Shown here: one piece after another, positions 50,771-60,343 of the stretch
How positions within the stretch are numbered: position 1 is the first letter of the stretch
Layout: each line of letters begins with the position of its first letter
Assembly (NCBI RefSeq): GCF_011758565.1
Contig: NZ_JAAMOX010000003.1
Span: 62,001-126,000 of the forward strand
Length of the DNA stretch: 64,000 nt
Source of the DNA: Lysinibacter cavernae
GTDB lineage: Bacteria > Actinomycetota > Actinomycetes > Actinomycetales > Microbacteriaceae
Reading direction: 5' to 3'
Translations under genes and position numbers: made by a program
Notes under the pieces: model-generated
What the model was told of the DNA's origin: nothing
What the model saw: the letters and a program-made list of their open reading frames with translations, nothing else
Databases searched by the model: none

Positions 50771-50803
50771 GTTTACGTAGGCAGCACCATCCGTTAACCT
50801 TGG
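50771..50803. promoter_or_regulatory. Candidate pho-box direct repeats between senX3 and phoU
   Basis: GTTTACGTAGG (50771-50781) and GTTAACCTTGG (50793-50803) are separated by exactly 11 bp, so the repeat period fits the 11-bp units of actinobacterial RegX3/PhoP sites. The middle unit is poor. Confidence 0.4.
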
Positions 50804-50884
50804 GGGCTAACAATAAGAACCGAAGAAGTGACTCCCGACCCTGTCGCGGCGATTTTGCGCGGCATCAGAAAGGCCCCAATCACC

Positions 50885-51526
50885 ATGCGTGAAGTGTTTC
50901 AACAAGAATTGCGCGAGGTCCAAACGCGCCTCGCCGAAATTGCAGAATTGGTGGAGTCTGCCATTCAGCGCGGCACCAAGGCGTTCCAGGAGTCGGATGT
51001 TGCACTCGCGGAAGCCGTAATTGAAGACGACCTCCGCATCGACACGCTCGCGACAAGCCTCGACGAGCTTGCCATCACTATCCTTGCCAGGCAGCAGCCT
51101 GTCGCAAAAGACCTTCGCATTATCGTGAGCGCCCTGCGGATTAGCGCCTCGCTTGAGCGAATGGGAGACATCGCTGAGCACATCGCTCAGCTCGCTCGCT
51201 ACCGATTCCCCGAGAGCGTTATCCCAAAGGGCCTCGGCAAGATCTTCCGCGAGATGGGCGAGCTCGACGTACAGGTCGCCGCCAACGTTGTGACGCTCCT
51301 GCGCACCGAAGACCTGCTCATCATTGAGGACATCCGCAACACAGACGACCGCATCGACGAATTGCACGCAAAGGTCTTCGAAAAGGTACTCAGCGACACC
51401 TTCAAGGGTGAGGTCACCAACGTCGTGGATGCGACCCTTGCTAGCCGCTACCACGAGCGCTTTGCCGACCACGCCGTCTCAATCGCGAAAAAGGTTCAGT
51501 ACCTCGCGACGGGCGAGTACAGCTAA
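50885..51526 (+). CDS. phoU: Phosphate-uptake regulator PhoU
   Basis: The 213-aa protein has the two three-helix PhoU repeats, beginning MREVFQQELREVQTRLAEIAELVE. The first has EDDLRIDTLATSLDELAITILARQQPVAKDLRII, and the second IRNTDDRIDELHAKVFEKVL with a late ARYHERFADHAVSIAKKV-type ending (RYHERFADHAVSIA). The acidic metal-binding ExxxD patches are present. It inhibits the SenX3 kinase and the phosphate transporter when phosphate is plentiful. The start is ATG 50885; the frame open from 50828 is not family-like. The pst transporter genes are not in the window. Confidence 0.92.
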   Translation: MREVFQQELREVQTRLAEIAELVESAIQRGTKAFQESDVALAEAVIEDDLRIDTLATSLDELAITILARQQPVAKDLRIIVSALRISASLERMGDIAEHIAQLARYRFPESVIPKGLGKIFREMGELDVQVAANVVTLLRTEDLLIIEDIRNTDDRIDELHAKVFEKVLSDTFKGEVTNVVDATLASRYHERFADHAVSIAKKVQYLATGEYS

Positions 51527-51541
51527 CCCTCGCCAGACACA

Positions 51542-51582
51542 GAAGAAGGGCCCCGCGGCATTCGCCCGCTGGGCCCTTCTTC
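51542..51582. terminator. Bidirectional terminator
   Basis: GAAGAAGGGCCC (51542-51553) and GGGCCCTTCTTC (51571-51582) form a perfect stem whose loop contains a second small hairpin. It lies between the convergent phoU and gpmA genes. Confidence 0.85.
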
Positions 51583-51595
51583 GTGTTGGTCAGTG

Positions 51596-52348
51596 TTACT
51601 TCTTCGCGCCCTGTGCGGCAACGGCTGCCGCGCCGGCGGCTGCGGCCTCTGGGTCGAGGTACTCGCCGGGGCCGAGGGGCTCAAAGTTGCTGTTGAGCTT
51701 GTACACGAGCGGGATGCCCGTCGGGATGTTGAGCTCGGCGATGTCTTCATCTGAGATGCCGTCAAGATGCTTCACAAGCGCACGAAGCGAGTTGCCGTGC
51801 GCCGTGACCAGCACGGTCTTGCCAGCGGCAAGATCAACGGTGATGTCTGAGTGCCAGTACGGCAGCATACGATCGATGACGTCTTTGAGGCATTCGGTGC
51901 GTGGCACATCGTCGCCGAGGTCGGCGTAGCGCTCGTCACCAACCTGCGACCACTCGCTGTTGTCATCGAGGGGTGGCGGCGGAGTGTCAAACGACCGGCG
52001 CCAGGTCATGAACTGCTCGTTGCCGTACTCGGCAAGCGTCTGTGCCTTGTCTTTGCCCTGGAGCGCACCGTAGTGACGCTCGTTGAGACGCCAAGACCGC
52101 TTCACTGGAATCCAGAGGCGGTCGGCAGAATCGAGCGCGAGGTTTGCGGTCTGGATGGCGCGGCTCAGCACGGAGGTATACAGCACGTCAGGCTTGATGC
52201 CTGACTCGGCGAGCAGCTCGCCGGCACGAACAGCCTCGCCTCTCCCCTGCTCGCTCAGGCGAACATCGACCCAACCCGTAAACAGGTTCTTCTGGTTCCA
52301 GTCGCTATTTCCGTGGCGCAGCAATACAAGAGTGAGAGGTTCAGTCAT
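51596..52348 (-). CDS. gpmA: 2,3-bisphosphoglycerate-dependent phosphoglycerate mutase
   Basis: The 250-aa protein has the phosphohistidine site [10 protein letters not shown] (His12), Glu90 in [11 protein letters not shown], and the second His in [15 protein letters not shown]. It interconverts 3- and 2-phosphoglycerate in glycolysis, in the cytoplasm. The C-terminus carries an Ala-rich tail and ends in KK. ATG 52348 is the start; the longer frame to 52477 lacks family-like sequence. It is divergent from the gene at 52496. It is a dPGM, so 2,3-BPG should be its cofactor. Confidence 0.95.
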   Translation of the reverse strand: MTEPLTLVLLRHGNSDWNQKNLFTGWVDVRLSEQGRGEAVRAGELLAESGIKPDVLYTSVLSRAIQTANLALDSADRLWIPVKRSWRLNERHYGALQGKDKAQTLAEYGNEQFMTWRRSFDTPPPPLDDNSEWSQVGDERYADLGDDVPRTECLKDVIDRMLPYWHSDITVDLAAGKTVLVTAHGNSLRALVKHLDGISDEDIAELNIPTGIPLVYKLNSNFEPLGPGEYLDPEAAAAGAAAVAAQGAKK

Positions 52349-52495
52349 GCACTCCATCCTAACGGGTCGCCGGGCTACCGGCCCGAAAACCGAGTCTTGT
52401 GACGAGGTGAAGGTGAGAGAAACATTCGGCAAATACCCAGCCGCGAACACGACTTTTGGTCGGAAGCATACGGGCACTCCTGAGAAAATGGACTA

Positions 52496-53308
52496 ATGGC
52501 TTTTGGCGTTGTCACGCGGGGAACCACCGGGACAAATCGCCTCAGGCGAGTCGACAGGTGGATCGCACAGCTACCCGAATTCACGAAGGCACTCGATCCT
52601 CTGGTGGTCGATCTTGGCTACGGCGCAAGCGCCGTCACCGTTCTTGAACTCGAACGACGCCTGCATGCCGTTCGGAAGGATGCCGAACTCATCGGCATCG
52701 AAATCGAGCCTGACCGCGTCGCCGGAGCGCGCGAACACCTCGCAAAGGTGCGGGCCGGCCACACTCAATTCCGTGAAAACGCGCGCGTCTCCTTCGAGCG
52801 CGGCGGCTTTGAGACTCCGCTCAGAGACGGTCGTCGGCCAGCGGTTATCCGCGCGTTTAACGTCCTGCGGCAGTACCAGGAAACCGACGTTGCCGCGGCC
52901 TGGGACATGATGCTTGCAAGGTTGCAGTACGGCGGGGTACTCATTGAGGGCACATGCGACGAAATCGGCAGGGTCTCCTCGTGGATAACCCTCGACCGGC
53001 ATGGGCCTCGTACCCTCACCCTCTCGCTGAGGGCCGGTTGTTATGATTCGCCCTCAGTGCTTGCTGAGCGGCTCCCAAAGGCGCTCATCCATCGCAACGT
53101 TCCTGGCGAGGGCATCCATCGACTCCTCAACGATCTCGACCGAGCTTGGCAGCGCAATGCTCCCCTTGCGAGCTTTGGGGCTCCGCAGCGCTGGCTCGCG
53201 TCTGTAGCTGCTCTCCAACACGAAGGTTGGGCTGTTGTTGGCGACCAAAGCCGCTGGCGTCTCGGCGAGCTTACGGTACCTTGGGATACCGTGCGTCCGC
53301 TGGCATAA
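52496..53308 (+). CDS. Class I SAM-dependent methyltransferase-like protein
   Basis: The 270-aa protein has a Rossmann-like S-adenosylmethionine domain. Motif I is LVVDLGYGASAVTVLELERRL (about 35-55), followed by ELIGIEIEPDRVAGAREHL (acidic residue binding the ribose), a later IRAFNVLRQYQ and MLARLQYGGVLIEGTCDE. The substrate is unknown. Homologues in related actinobacteria lie next to gpmA, as here. Its 3' end overlaps the end of the convergent LAL regulator by 38 bases, so the two transcripts overlap tail to tail. Confidence 0.75.
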   Translation: MAFGVVTRGTTGTNRLRRVDRWIAQLPEFTKALDPLVVDLGYGASAVTVLELERRLHAVRKDAELIGIEIEPDRVAGAREHLAKVRAGHTQFRENARVSFERGGFETPLRDGRRPAVIRAFNVLRQYQETDVAAAWDMMLARLQYGGVLIEGTCDEIGRVSSWITLDRHGPRTLTLSLRAGCYDSPSVLAERLPKALIHRNVPGEGIHRLLNDLDRAWQRNAPLASFGAPQRWLASVAALQHEGWAVVGDQSRWRLGELTVPWDTVRPLA

Positions 53309-55931
53309 GCTGCGCACGTCCGTCGATCTCCAGCTTTGCGTAGACGCGCTGCAGGTGCCCCTCGACGGTTCGCTGCGAGAGCACCATCTCCTCTGCGATT
53401 TCACGGTTTGAGCTCCCGCGGGCGGCCAGCTCTGCGATCTGTTGCTCTCTGCTCGTCAGGGTATCGTCGTCGCTCCACCGACGACCAAGAATCGGTGTGT
53501 TCACTGAGCCGAGGGGAAGCAAGAGTTCAGTTGCCGCGGCGCGGCTCTCAGCTGCACGTCGATCATCGCCAGCTACAAGCAATACCCGCGCCTGCAGTAC
53601 TGCCGCCTCTGCTGCGTAGAGCTGACGCTCGCCCGCAAGAAAGGCTTGCACGGCGCGACCGAGCCGGTCGGCATCCTGCAGGACCACGCCAGTAAAGAGG
53701 AGTTCGAGAGCGTCGGCGAGCTGGCCCTCAACCGCAGAGGCAAGCGCGGTGGCTCGCGTAAGGTCGACCGCAACACCAAACCGAAAGAGGTCGTGAAGAA
53801 CCCTCAACTCGGCATACATGTCACCGGTCGATTGCAAGCTAGCCACCAATTGCTGTCCGGTCTCGGCAAGTGCGGCCTCTCCGTCACAAAGCAGGGTGGG
53901 CAGGAGCAACAATCGCCGAGCCTCAGCGCCCACCATTCGCGCGGTTCCAACCCATTCGGTGCCCGCAGCAGTTCGGTACTTAGCGGCAAGTTCGGCGTTT
54001 CCAAGAAGAGCGGCCGAGCCGGCAGCTCCGGCCAAAACATAACTCCCGATATTGGAATAGTCATTCTCGGCGAGCTCAAGAACGCCCTGTCGAAACTCCC
54101 CGAGCGCTAACGCGGCGTGGCCGAGGTCGTGGCAGAGAAGGCCAGCACCGGCGTGCAGGTTGGCAAAGCGAAGATCGACGCGGTTCCAGTCGACTCCTGC
54201 ACCGGAAGCCGTCAATTCCTGCACGGGGATTCCCAGCGCAAATTGAGCAAGACTCAGCGCATGCATGAGGTCCCCGTCGAGCCACGGCGAAGCATCCGGC
54301 GATACAAAATCGAAACCGAGGTAGCGCAGCGCATACTCCTGGGCAAGCAACGGGCGACCCCGAAGCGTCAGCGCGATTGAGAGGTGTGTGCATACCTCGG
54401 CTCTCACATGCACGGGAAGCTTGGTGTTTTCTGCGGCCTGCAGCAGTTCCTCAACGACCTCCGTATCGCCTTGTCGCACCAGCAGGGCCGCCGCATAGGC
54501 AGACCAGCTTGGCTCGTGCTCCGGGAACTGCACGGATCGCTCGTCAAGCAGGTCGAGGGCCCTTGTCACATTTTCGCGCCCACTCGTGGTGTCAAAGAAC
54601 GAAACCGTTTCTTCTGCACTGTGCATGACGAGGGCGGCGAGCATCACGCCTTCCCTATCCCCCGCTTCCACGAGCGAATCAAGCGTGCGACGCGATCGAC
54701 GCTCCTGCCCGGTCACAAAGAGCGCTTGGGCCCGCATCAGGAGCAGCGAGCGGTCAAGCAAATTGCCATCCCTGCCAAGCATCTCATCGGTCATCGTAAT
54801 CACGCTTTCATACCGATGCACCGCTGAGGCTTCGTGAACCGCTGCAAACAGCTCGGCGTTGGTGATCTCGGCGCCGCAAGCAAGCGCCCAAAGGGCACGG
54901 TCTATCCCAAACCCCGGCTGATGAGACGCGGAGCCAAGGAGGTTTTGAAACCGCTCAAAATGCTCCCGCATGACACGGATGCTGAGGCCGTTGCGGATAG
55001 CTTCAGCGGCAATTTCACTGCGCACATGCAGGCACGGAACGGTGATGACAACGCGCTCGACAAATCCCCCAGCCAAGATCGAATCCATCTGGGCATCACT
55101 CACCAGCTGACGAATCACAGAAACGGGAACCGGACCCGCAAGCGCAAGAATCTCCGTCGTCTGACGCACAACATCATCAGCCCGCGCGAGACGGGCCGCA
55201 ACAAGATCCGACAGCCGAGCACCGAGAGCATCTGCAGAATCAGAAAGCGACACAAGTCCGTCGCTCACATGAAGCTGCTCCGACTGAGCCACATCGTGCA
55301 CGGCTTCCCTGAGCAGTAGCGGATGCCCTCCGGTTGCGGCAAAGAGTCGTTGGATCGTACCAACAGTCACCCGTTCTGCGAACAGGCCTGCAAGGTATTC
55401 TGCGGATTCTTCAACGTCGAACGGGCCAAGATCCAGACGCTCGCATTCGCCCGACTCCCACAACTGCTGGAGCGCGGTAGGGAGGCGAGCACCGTCTGAG
55501 GCCGTGATCACAAGCTTGACGCCTGGCATGCGTGCGCACTGCACAAGACCGGCACCACTGACCTGGTCAAGGTGTTCGGCGTTATTCACCAGAAGTACCA
55601 CAGGACCGACCGTTGCGAGCCCGGCAAGCGCAGCGCCGGCGGCAGCGAGTAGTGGTTGGAGTCCGCCGTCGGTAGTCAGCCCGAGGGCCCCGGCAAGCGC
55701 AGCGCCTGGGCTCGCGCTCAGCGCCTCAAAACAGTGGATAGGCAAAATCGCAGACGGGTCGTTCACGAGACCAAGCGCGATCTGCTGAGCGAGCAGCGTC
55801 TTGCCAACGCCTGAAGGGCCGACCACGCAGATCGCAAGCGTTGTTGAGCTGATCAGTCGACCAACGGCATCACTCACCATCGACTGGCGTCGCTCAGTCA
55901 GCACGGTGTTGCGTTCGATGCGAATACTCAT
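53271..55931 (-). CDS. LAL-type LuxR-family regulator with STAND ATPase domain
   Basis: The 886-aa protein has an N-terminal P-loop NTPase (GPSGVGKT at 38-45, Walker B VVLLVNNAEHLDQ with the usual DD replaced by NN), a winged-helix linker, a long helical TPR-like repeat region (about 330-790), and a C-terminal LuxR helix-turn-helix (about 820-875; LTSREQQIAELAARGSSNREIAEEMVLSQRTVEGHLQRVYAKL). Large ATP-binding LuxR regulators activate genes in response to small molecules. The P-loop is intact. It sits downstream of an alpha/beta-hydrolase gene on the same strand, which may be its target. Confidence 0.9.
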   Translation of the reverse strand: MSIRIERNTVLTERRQSMVSDAVGRLISSTTLAICVVGPSGVGKTLLAQQIALGLVNDPSAILPIHCFEALSASPGAALAGALGLTTDGGLQPLLAAAGAALAGLATVGPVVLLVNNAEHLDQVSGAGLVQCARMPGVKLVITASDGARLPTALQQLWESGECERLDLGPFDVEESAEYLAGLFAERVTVGTIQRLFAATGGHPLLLREAVHDVAQSEQLHVSDGLVSLSDSADALGARLSDLVAARLARADDVVRQTTEILALAGPVPVSVIRQLVSDAQMDSILAGGFVERVVITVPCLHVRSEIAAEAIRNGLSIRVMREHFERFQNLLGSASHQPGFGIDRALWALACGAEITNAELFAAVHEASAVHRYESVITMTDEMLGRDGNLLDRSLLLMRAQALFVTGQERRSRRTLDSLVEAGDREGVMLAALVMHSAEETVSFFDTTSGRENVTRALDLLDERSVQFPEHEPSWSAYAAALLVRQGDTEVVEELLQAAENTKLPVHVRAEVCTHLSIALTLRGRPLLAQEYALRYLGFDFVSPDASPWLDGDLMHALSLAQFALGIPVQELTASGAGVDWNRVDLRFANLHAGAGLLCHDLGHAALALGEFRQGVLELAENDYSNIGSYVLAGAAGSAALLGNAELAAKYRTAAGTEWVGTARMVGAEARRLLLLPTLLCDGEAALAETGQQLVASLQSTGDMYAELRVLHDLFRFGVAVDLTRATALASAVEGQLADALELLFTGVVLQDADRLGRAVQAFLAGERQLYAAEAAVLQARVLLVAGDDRRAAESRAAATELLLPLGSVNTPILGRRWSDDDTLTSREQQIAELAARGSSNREIAEEMVLSQRTVEGHLQRVYAKLEIDGRAQLMPADARYPKVP

Positions 55932-56051
55932 GCAGTCCCCTCACTAGTGTGGGGGTCATACATCATCCAATACGAGTTGTATCGTGTGATCAACCCAATA
56001 GGTTGTGCAGTAGCCCCCCGACTACCAAGTCTGATCGTACCTGAAACACGG

Positions 56052-57041
56052 CTAAAGGGTTTGAGCAATCCGCGATCGATTCTTTCGAGCCAGCCGCTTG
56101 ATAGTTGCCGCTGCATGGCGCACAGCCTTTTTTGATTCCGGAGTGCGAATGGCTGATATAAACAGATGCGAACCAGCCGGAAAGATCCTGACCTCAACGT
56201 CGCCACCCGCAGTGGCCATATTCCGGGTCAGCGTCATGACGTCGGGCAGCATGATGTCCCTGCCACCCTGGTAGATATACAGTGGCGGCATACCGCTGAG
56301 ATCGGCATGCACCGGGCTCAGCAATGGATGTGTCACATCGGTCTCGCCGGCCCAGAGCTCACCGGCACCAATGAGTGCAGAGACAACAAGCACAGGGTCG
56401 CGCCGCTCAAGTCCCGCTATCTCGGCGTTGGTCAGGCTGAGATCAACCCAGGGAGAGAACGCGATAATCGCCGCTGGCGGAGGTTGATGAGCTTCCTTGA
56501 GCCTGATGGCGAGTCCGATCGCCAAGCCCCCACCGGCAGAATCCCCAGCCAAAACGATGATGCCACCCGGTTCGAGATCGGCTGTGACAAGTGAGTAGAT
56601 CTCGTCGAGGAATTCGTAAGTGCTGACATAGGTATGCTCCGGGGCCCTCGGATACAGCGGGACCGTAATCGTGGCGCCCGTCGTGAGCAACAACGATTCA
56701 AGGATTGCCCAGTGCGGAGGTGCGATCGGAAGCACAAACCCTCCACCGTGGAGGTAGATCAGATGAACTGGGCAACGGGCATCGGCGTCGCTCGCGGCGA
56801 GTACGTCCGGCCGAGGGCGGATGACAAGCACGGGTGACCCGAGCACATCATGTTCCTGCACTTCTGCGAGCCGCAGAATGCGATCGGGGACGGTCACCTG
56901 AGAACCAACGCGCTGAGCATGCGCAATCATGTTCGCTGTTGATCGATTCACGCGAGCTCCTCGGCCCCCAAGCCGTAAGAGCATTCGGTGCGCAAACATC
57001 GATGCTGACACTGATTCTTCCCCTGTGAACGAGGTGGACAC
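56052..57041 (-). CDS. Hormone-sensitive-lipase-type alpha/beta hydrolase
   Basis: The protein (329 aa if started at GTG 57041) has the HSL family's oxyanion motif HGGG (YLHGGGFVLP), the nucleophile elbow GDSAGG (about 165-170), an Asp in YQGGRDIMLPD and a His in AGSHLFIS, giving a complete Ser-Asp-His triad. It would cleave short-chain esters or lipids in the cytoplasm. There is an alternative ATG at 56999. The stretch 55932-56051 between it and the LAL gene shows no strong promoter. It and the LAL gene are on the same strand. Confidence 0.87.
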   Translation of the reverse strand: MSTSFTGEESVSASMFAHRMLLRLGGRGARVNRSTANMIAHAQRVGSQVTVPDRILRLAEVQEHDVLGSPVLVIRPRPDVLAASDADARCPVHLIYLHGGGFVLPIAPPHWAILESLLLTTGATITVPLYPRAPEHTYVSTYEFLDEIYSLVTADLEPGGIIVLAGDSAGGGLAIGLAIRLKEAHQPPPAAIIAFSPWVDLSLTNAEIAGLERRDPVLVVSALIGAGELWAGETDVTHPLLSPVHADLSGMPPLYIYQGGRDIMLPDVMTLTRNMATAGGDVEVRIFPAGSHLFISAIRTPESKKAVRHAAATIKRLARKNRSRIAQTL

Positions 57042-57090
57042 TGACTGTGCTCAGTCTATGGCGGCAGGAGGCATCCTGCGGCATGTGGAT

Positions 57091-58260
57091 TTAGTCGAGC
57101 GGCGGCAAGAGATGTCGAGCTTCGTCGGGGGAAGCGCCCGCCGCACACAAGAGGTCAACCAGCATCGGTCGAAGTGACAGCACAATTGCGACGTCGCCGA
57201 GCGAATCCTGGACTCCAGATCGTTGCGGATCGAGACGCGGGACCACAAGCTCAAGGTTCTCCCGAGCCGTTTCACGCAGAGCCGGATCTTCAACGCTCTT
57301 GCCAAGCTGCACAACGCCGCTCGAAAGCGAAACGATAAGCTGCCCAAGTCGGGGGCGGGCCACACCATCCTGAACCTTGAACATTGCCCGCCGCGTGATC
57401 ACGCGCAGGTTTCGTGTCGCGAGGTCCATGTAGTTGAGCACGGTTCCGAGCTCGGCAAGTTCGGCCGCGTGGCGACGAGCGAACGGAGAAATCCTTGCCA
57501 AGGCTTGGGCCGATTCCAACGACTCATCCCAGTCGTCAAGGATTTTCTGCGTCTGGCGGAGTCGCTGAAGTGCTCGTTCCGCCGACGTTTCATCGCCAAG
57601 GTTGAGCGCTGATGCGAGTGACGAGAGGGCGTCGTTCCATTCGCCAAACAGCTTCCGCGCGGCGCGCTGAGGACCGCGTCGCGCGTCTCGCGGGATCAAC
57701 GCGGTGAAGATGAGTGCAACGGCGGCGGCGACGAGACCGTCAACACTGCGCATGAATGGCCCTCCGTCTGGCACCGGAAGCACCTGCACAAGGGCGGCCT
57801 GAATTGCGGCAATAACCGCAAAGCTATTACTCGGCGAAAAGAATCGACCGGCGACCAAGACCAGTATGAGCACGCATCCGAGTTGCCAGACTCCCGGCCC
57901 AAAGATCAGGAGCCAGCCCTCAGAAACGGCGATGCCCATGACCATGCCAAGCGAGGTCTCAACGAGCACTCGGGGCCTGGCATCTCGCTGCAGCCCAAGG
58001 CTCGAGATAACCACGACGATGGCGACAACTGGATTGGTATGCCCGAGCACGGCGTAGGCGATGAGATAGGACACAAGCGCCGCAGCGGTGATCTGCGCGA
58101 TTGCCGGCGCAGAGAAGGCTACGCGACGCACTGCAGCACGGACGTCGAAGCGTCGCCGAAGCCGACGGGATCCTCTGGCAAACCAGGAATCGTCGTCGGT
58201 GAGTACGTCGGGTTGGTTAGCCAGGTCGACGAACCCCCAAGCGAGGGAGCTTCGGGACAT
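57091..58260 (-). CDS. FUSC-family membrane protein
   Basis: The 389-aa protein has a basic N-terminus and then about six hydrophobic segments (about 50-190), as in FUSC/aromatic-acid-exporter-type proteins. A long cytosolic helical region follows (about 200-389, RRGPQRAARKLFGEWNDALSSLASAL to LSSGVVQLGKSVED). FUSC proteins are thought to act in export or transport of aromatic or fusaric-acid-like compounds. The start at ATG 58260 overlaps the ygfZ stop by 44 bases, so initiation may be downstream; GCGAGGGAGC lies just before it on the plus strand but not as a minus-strand ribosome-binding site. The function is inferred from the family. Confidence 0.82.
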   Translation of the reverse strand: MSRSSLAWGFVDLANQPDVLTDDDSWFARGSRRLRRRFDVRAAVRRVAFSAPAIAQITAAALVSYLIAYAVLGHTNPVVAIVVVISSLGLQRDARPRVLVETSLGMVMGIAVSEGWLLIFGPGVWQLGCVLILVLVAGRFFSPSNSFAVIAAIQAALVQVLPVPDGGPFMRSVDGLVAAAVALIFTALIPRDARRGPQRAARKLFGEWNDALSSLASALNLGDETSAERALQRLRQTQKILDDWDESLESAQALARISPFARRHAAELAELGTVLNYMDLATRNLRVITRRAMFKVQDGVARPRLGQLIVSLSSGVVQLGKSVEDPALRETARENLELVVPRLDPQRSGVQDSLGDVAIVLSLRPMLVDLLCAAGASPDEARHLLPPLD

Positions 58261-59404
58261 CCGCTACGGCCCCGGCCCCTGGCGGGACAATCACGTTCTG
58301 GCCTGCCGCGATCTCAGTCTGATCGTCACCGACCACAACAACAAGATCCACGTCGGCAGGCGCCGAACGCTTCAGCAGGGCAAGCGCAATGCCGCCAAGC
58401 TCGTAATGCCGAGCCGCTGACGTAATGAGGCCAACCTGCTTCCGGTCCTCGCCCTCGCCAACGTAGACGGGGTCGCCGTGCCCTGGCAGGATTGATTCGG
58501 TTCCATCAAGGTGGAGCATGACCAAGCGTCGCGGAGGATGACCAAGGTTATGGACCTTCGCTACCGTCTCTTGACCGCGATAGCAGCCCTTATTGAGGTG
58601 CACAGCGGTACGCATCCAGTCGTACTCGTGAGGAATCGAACGCTCGTCGACTTCGGTGAGCTGTCGCGGTCGCCAAGCCTCAACGCGCAACGCCTCAAAT
58701 GCGAGCCATCCGGCAACGGATACACCCGCATCCGGAAGACTCAGCAGGAGTTGCCCAACGCTCGACCGAGGGATAACCGCCTCACCCGCCCGCCACAGCG
58801 GCGCTGGATGCGGCTCACCAGTTGCATCAGCTTCGGCCGCATACTGCCAACCACCGGCAGGGGGCGTTGCCCATGAGTCTGCCCAGACGAGCGGGATACC
58901 CGCAGGCACGGCAGCGTGCTCGGAGAGGATACCAGCGGCCGGCGAAGGCTCGCCTTCTGCCGTGCTCAGAAAGGCGCCAACAACGATAAATTCTTCGCTG
59001 CGAATAGCTACCTCAACGCGAAGCGTGAAACGCATCCGATCGAGGAACGCAAACAAGTCGTGGACCTGGGACTGCTCAACAATGAGCCAGGTCGTTTCTC
59101 CATCATCAAACACATGCATGTTGTGCTCGATACGACCGGTTGGTCCAAGCAGGATGGTTTCGCTTGATTCACCCGGTCGAAGGGACGATATCCGCTGGCT
59201 CGTAATGGAGTCGAGCCAGGTCAGCCGGTCTGGCCCGGTGACAGAGATGATTCCCCTGTCGCTCAGGTCGGTAATCGCGACGCCGTTGGCGAGTGCCCGT
59301 TGTTCCTGATTCGGCGCACCAAAATGCGCGATCGGGCCGAGTTCCGGCTCAGCAACGGCACCGTTCAACGAGGCAAAGGGACTTGGACCAGACAACTCGG
59401 ACAT
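58217..59404 (-). CDS. ygfZ: Folate-binding protein YgfZ (iron-sulphur cluster repair)
   Basis: The 395-aa protein has a GcvT-like fold: ITDLSDRGIISVTGPDRLTWLDSITSQ near the start, a YgfZ signature KGCYRGQETVAKVHNLG (about 285-305) with the essential Cys of KGCYxGQE, and a final barrel-like domain. YgfZ uses folate to help repair or assemble 4Fe-4S clusters, especially for radical-SAM enzymes such as MiaB. Length is within the actinobacterial range. It is divergent from nothing and lies 84 bp after the nitrobindin-like gene on the same strand. Confidence 0.92.
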   Translation of the reverse strand: MSELSGPSPFASLNGAVAEPELGPIAHFGAPNQEQRALANGVAITDLSDRGIISVTGPDRLTWLDSITSQRISSLRPGESSETILLGPTGRIEHNMHVFDDGETTWLIVEQSQVHDLFAFLDRMRFTLRVEVAIRSEEFIVVGAFLSTAEGEPSPAAGILSEHAAVPAGIPLVWADSWATPPAGGWQYAAEADATGEPHPAPLWRAGEAVIPRSSVGQLLLSLPDAGVSVAGWLAFEALRVEAWRPRQLTEVDERSIPHEYDWMRTAVHLNKGCYRGQETVAKVHNLGHPPRRLVMLHLDGTESILPGHGDPVYVGEGEDRKQVGLITSAARHYELGGIALALLKRSAPADVDLVVVVGDDQTEIAAGQNVIVPPGAGAVADVPKLPRLGVRRPG

Positions 59405-59488
59405 GCAACCTCATTCTTTTGGAGTCAATGGATGCAACGCGAGCAGACGACCAGGCATTCCGTCCGGATGGCAGCGGGTCGCAACGAG

Positions 59489-60136
59489 CTAATCGCGTTT
59501 GGCCAGGCGTGCCGAGGCGTGGCTCTTCAGCGGCTGGCCAAGAGCGCTCATGTCCCAGGCCCACAGGAGGTGGGCATCAACCAACCCGTACATCCGCGTC
59601 GCCGAGGTGTATTCCTTCGAGCCAGCAGTGCGCATGACGTAATCGGTCGCGAGGTCGATGCGCGGCCCGGCGATACGCCCAAGATAGACCTCGCTCACAC
59701 CGGTTGGATGAACAATCGAAACTTCGAGAGGGAATCCCTCCCCCTCTGCCTCGGGAACGCGCAGCGCCTCAACCGATTCGACGGTTGGATATGCGACGGC
59801 ACCAGCGCCTGGGAGCATGCCAGGACCAGGATCGTTATCCGTCTGCGGACGACTCAAGCGCCAGTAACCCGTCTCGCTCACGAGCGGACGGCTCATCGAG
59901 ACATCGTCACTCTCGTGAGCGTCGTCGCCAATGATCCAGGCGTACGAGCTGTAGTTGAGGTAGGGAAGGCCGTCGTGGCTGAAGCTCACTCGCTGACCAA
60001 ATTCTGTGGTGATGCGACGCTCGTCCGGCGTACCTGGGTCAAGCGTGTAATCGATGACTCCGCTGCCTTCCCATACGCCGAGCAGCCACGAGAGCGGTCC
60101 GAGTTCGGCGGGGAGGTCGGTTGGGATTGAGATCAT
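59489..60136 (-). CDS. Nitrobindin-like haem-binding beta-barrel protein (DUF1794/THAP4 type)
   Basis: The 215-aa protein has the GVWEGSG motif at about residues 20-26 and a ten-stranded barrel pattern. The closing region is WAWDMSALGQPLKSHASARLAK, in which a conserved His (KSH) is the usual proximal haem ligand. Nitrobindins are ferric-haem proteins that bind nitric oxide and scavenge peroxynitrite. Here the gene lies just before ygfZ on the same strand, an arrangement common in actinobacteria. It is cytoplasmic with no signal peptide. Confidence 0.88.
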   Translation of the reverse strand: MISIPTDLPAELGPLSWLLGVWEGSGVIDYTLDPGTPDERRITTEFGQRVSFSHDGLPYLNYSSYAWIIGDDAHESDDVSMSRPLVSETGYWRLSRPQTDNDPGPGMLPGAGAVAYPTVESVEALRVPEAEGEGFPLEVSIVHPTGVSEVYLGRIAGPRIDLATDYVMRTAGSKEYTSATRMYGLVDAHLLWAWDMSALGQPLKSHASARLAKRD

Positions 60137-60217
60137 AGTTCAGTCCTTCAACAAGACAGCGTAGGTACAACAACGCCAACACTCGAATGAAGGCGCGAGA
60201 TGAAACCGCCGTGCGGC

Positions 60218-60334
60218 TTAGCGCTGACCTTTAAAGAGCTTAAAAACAACAACTCCGGCGATCCAAGCGATCGACAGTGTTGCCAAACCGAGCAGGCCAA
60301 CAAAGAACAGTTCGAGAGCAAGCAGTGAGTCCAT
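60218..60334 (-). CDS. 38-aa single-helix membrane protein
   Basis: The minus strand reads from ATG 60334 to TAA 60218. The product is one hydrophobic helix (about residues 5-32, LALELFFVGLLGLATLSIAWIAGVVVFKL split by no charges) ending in FKGQR. Short proteins of this sequence pattern are conserved in Microbacteriaceae beside nitrobindin/ygfZ. It is too short for most gene finders. It lies 9 bp downstream of the 105-aa membrane protein gene, so they are probably co-transcribed. Confidence 0.65.
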   Translation of the reverse strand: MDSLLALELFFVGLLGLATLSIAWIAGVVVFKLFKGQR

Positions 60335-60343
60335 GTGTCTAGT

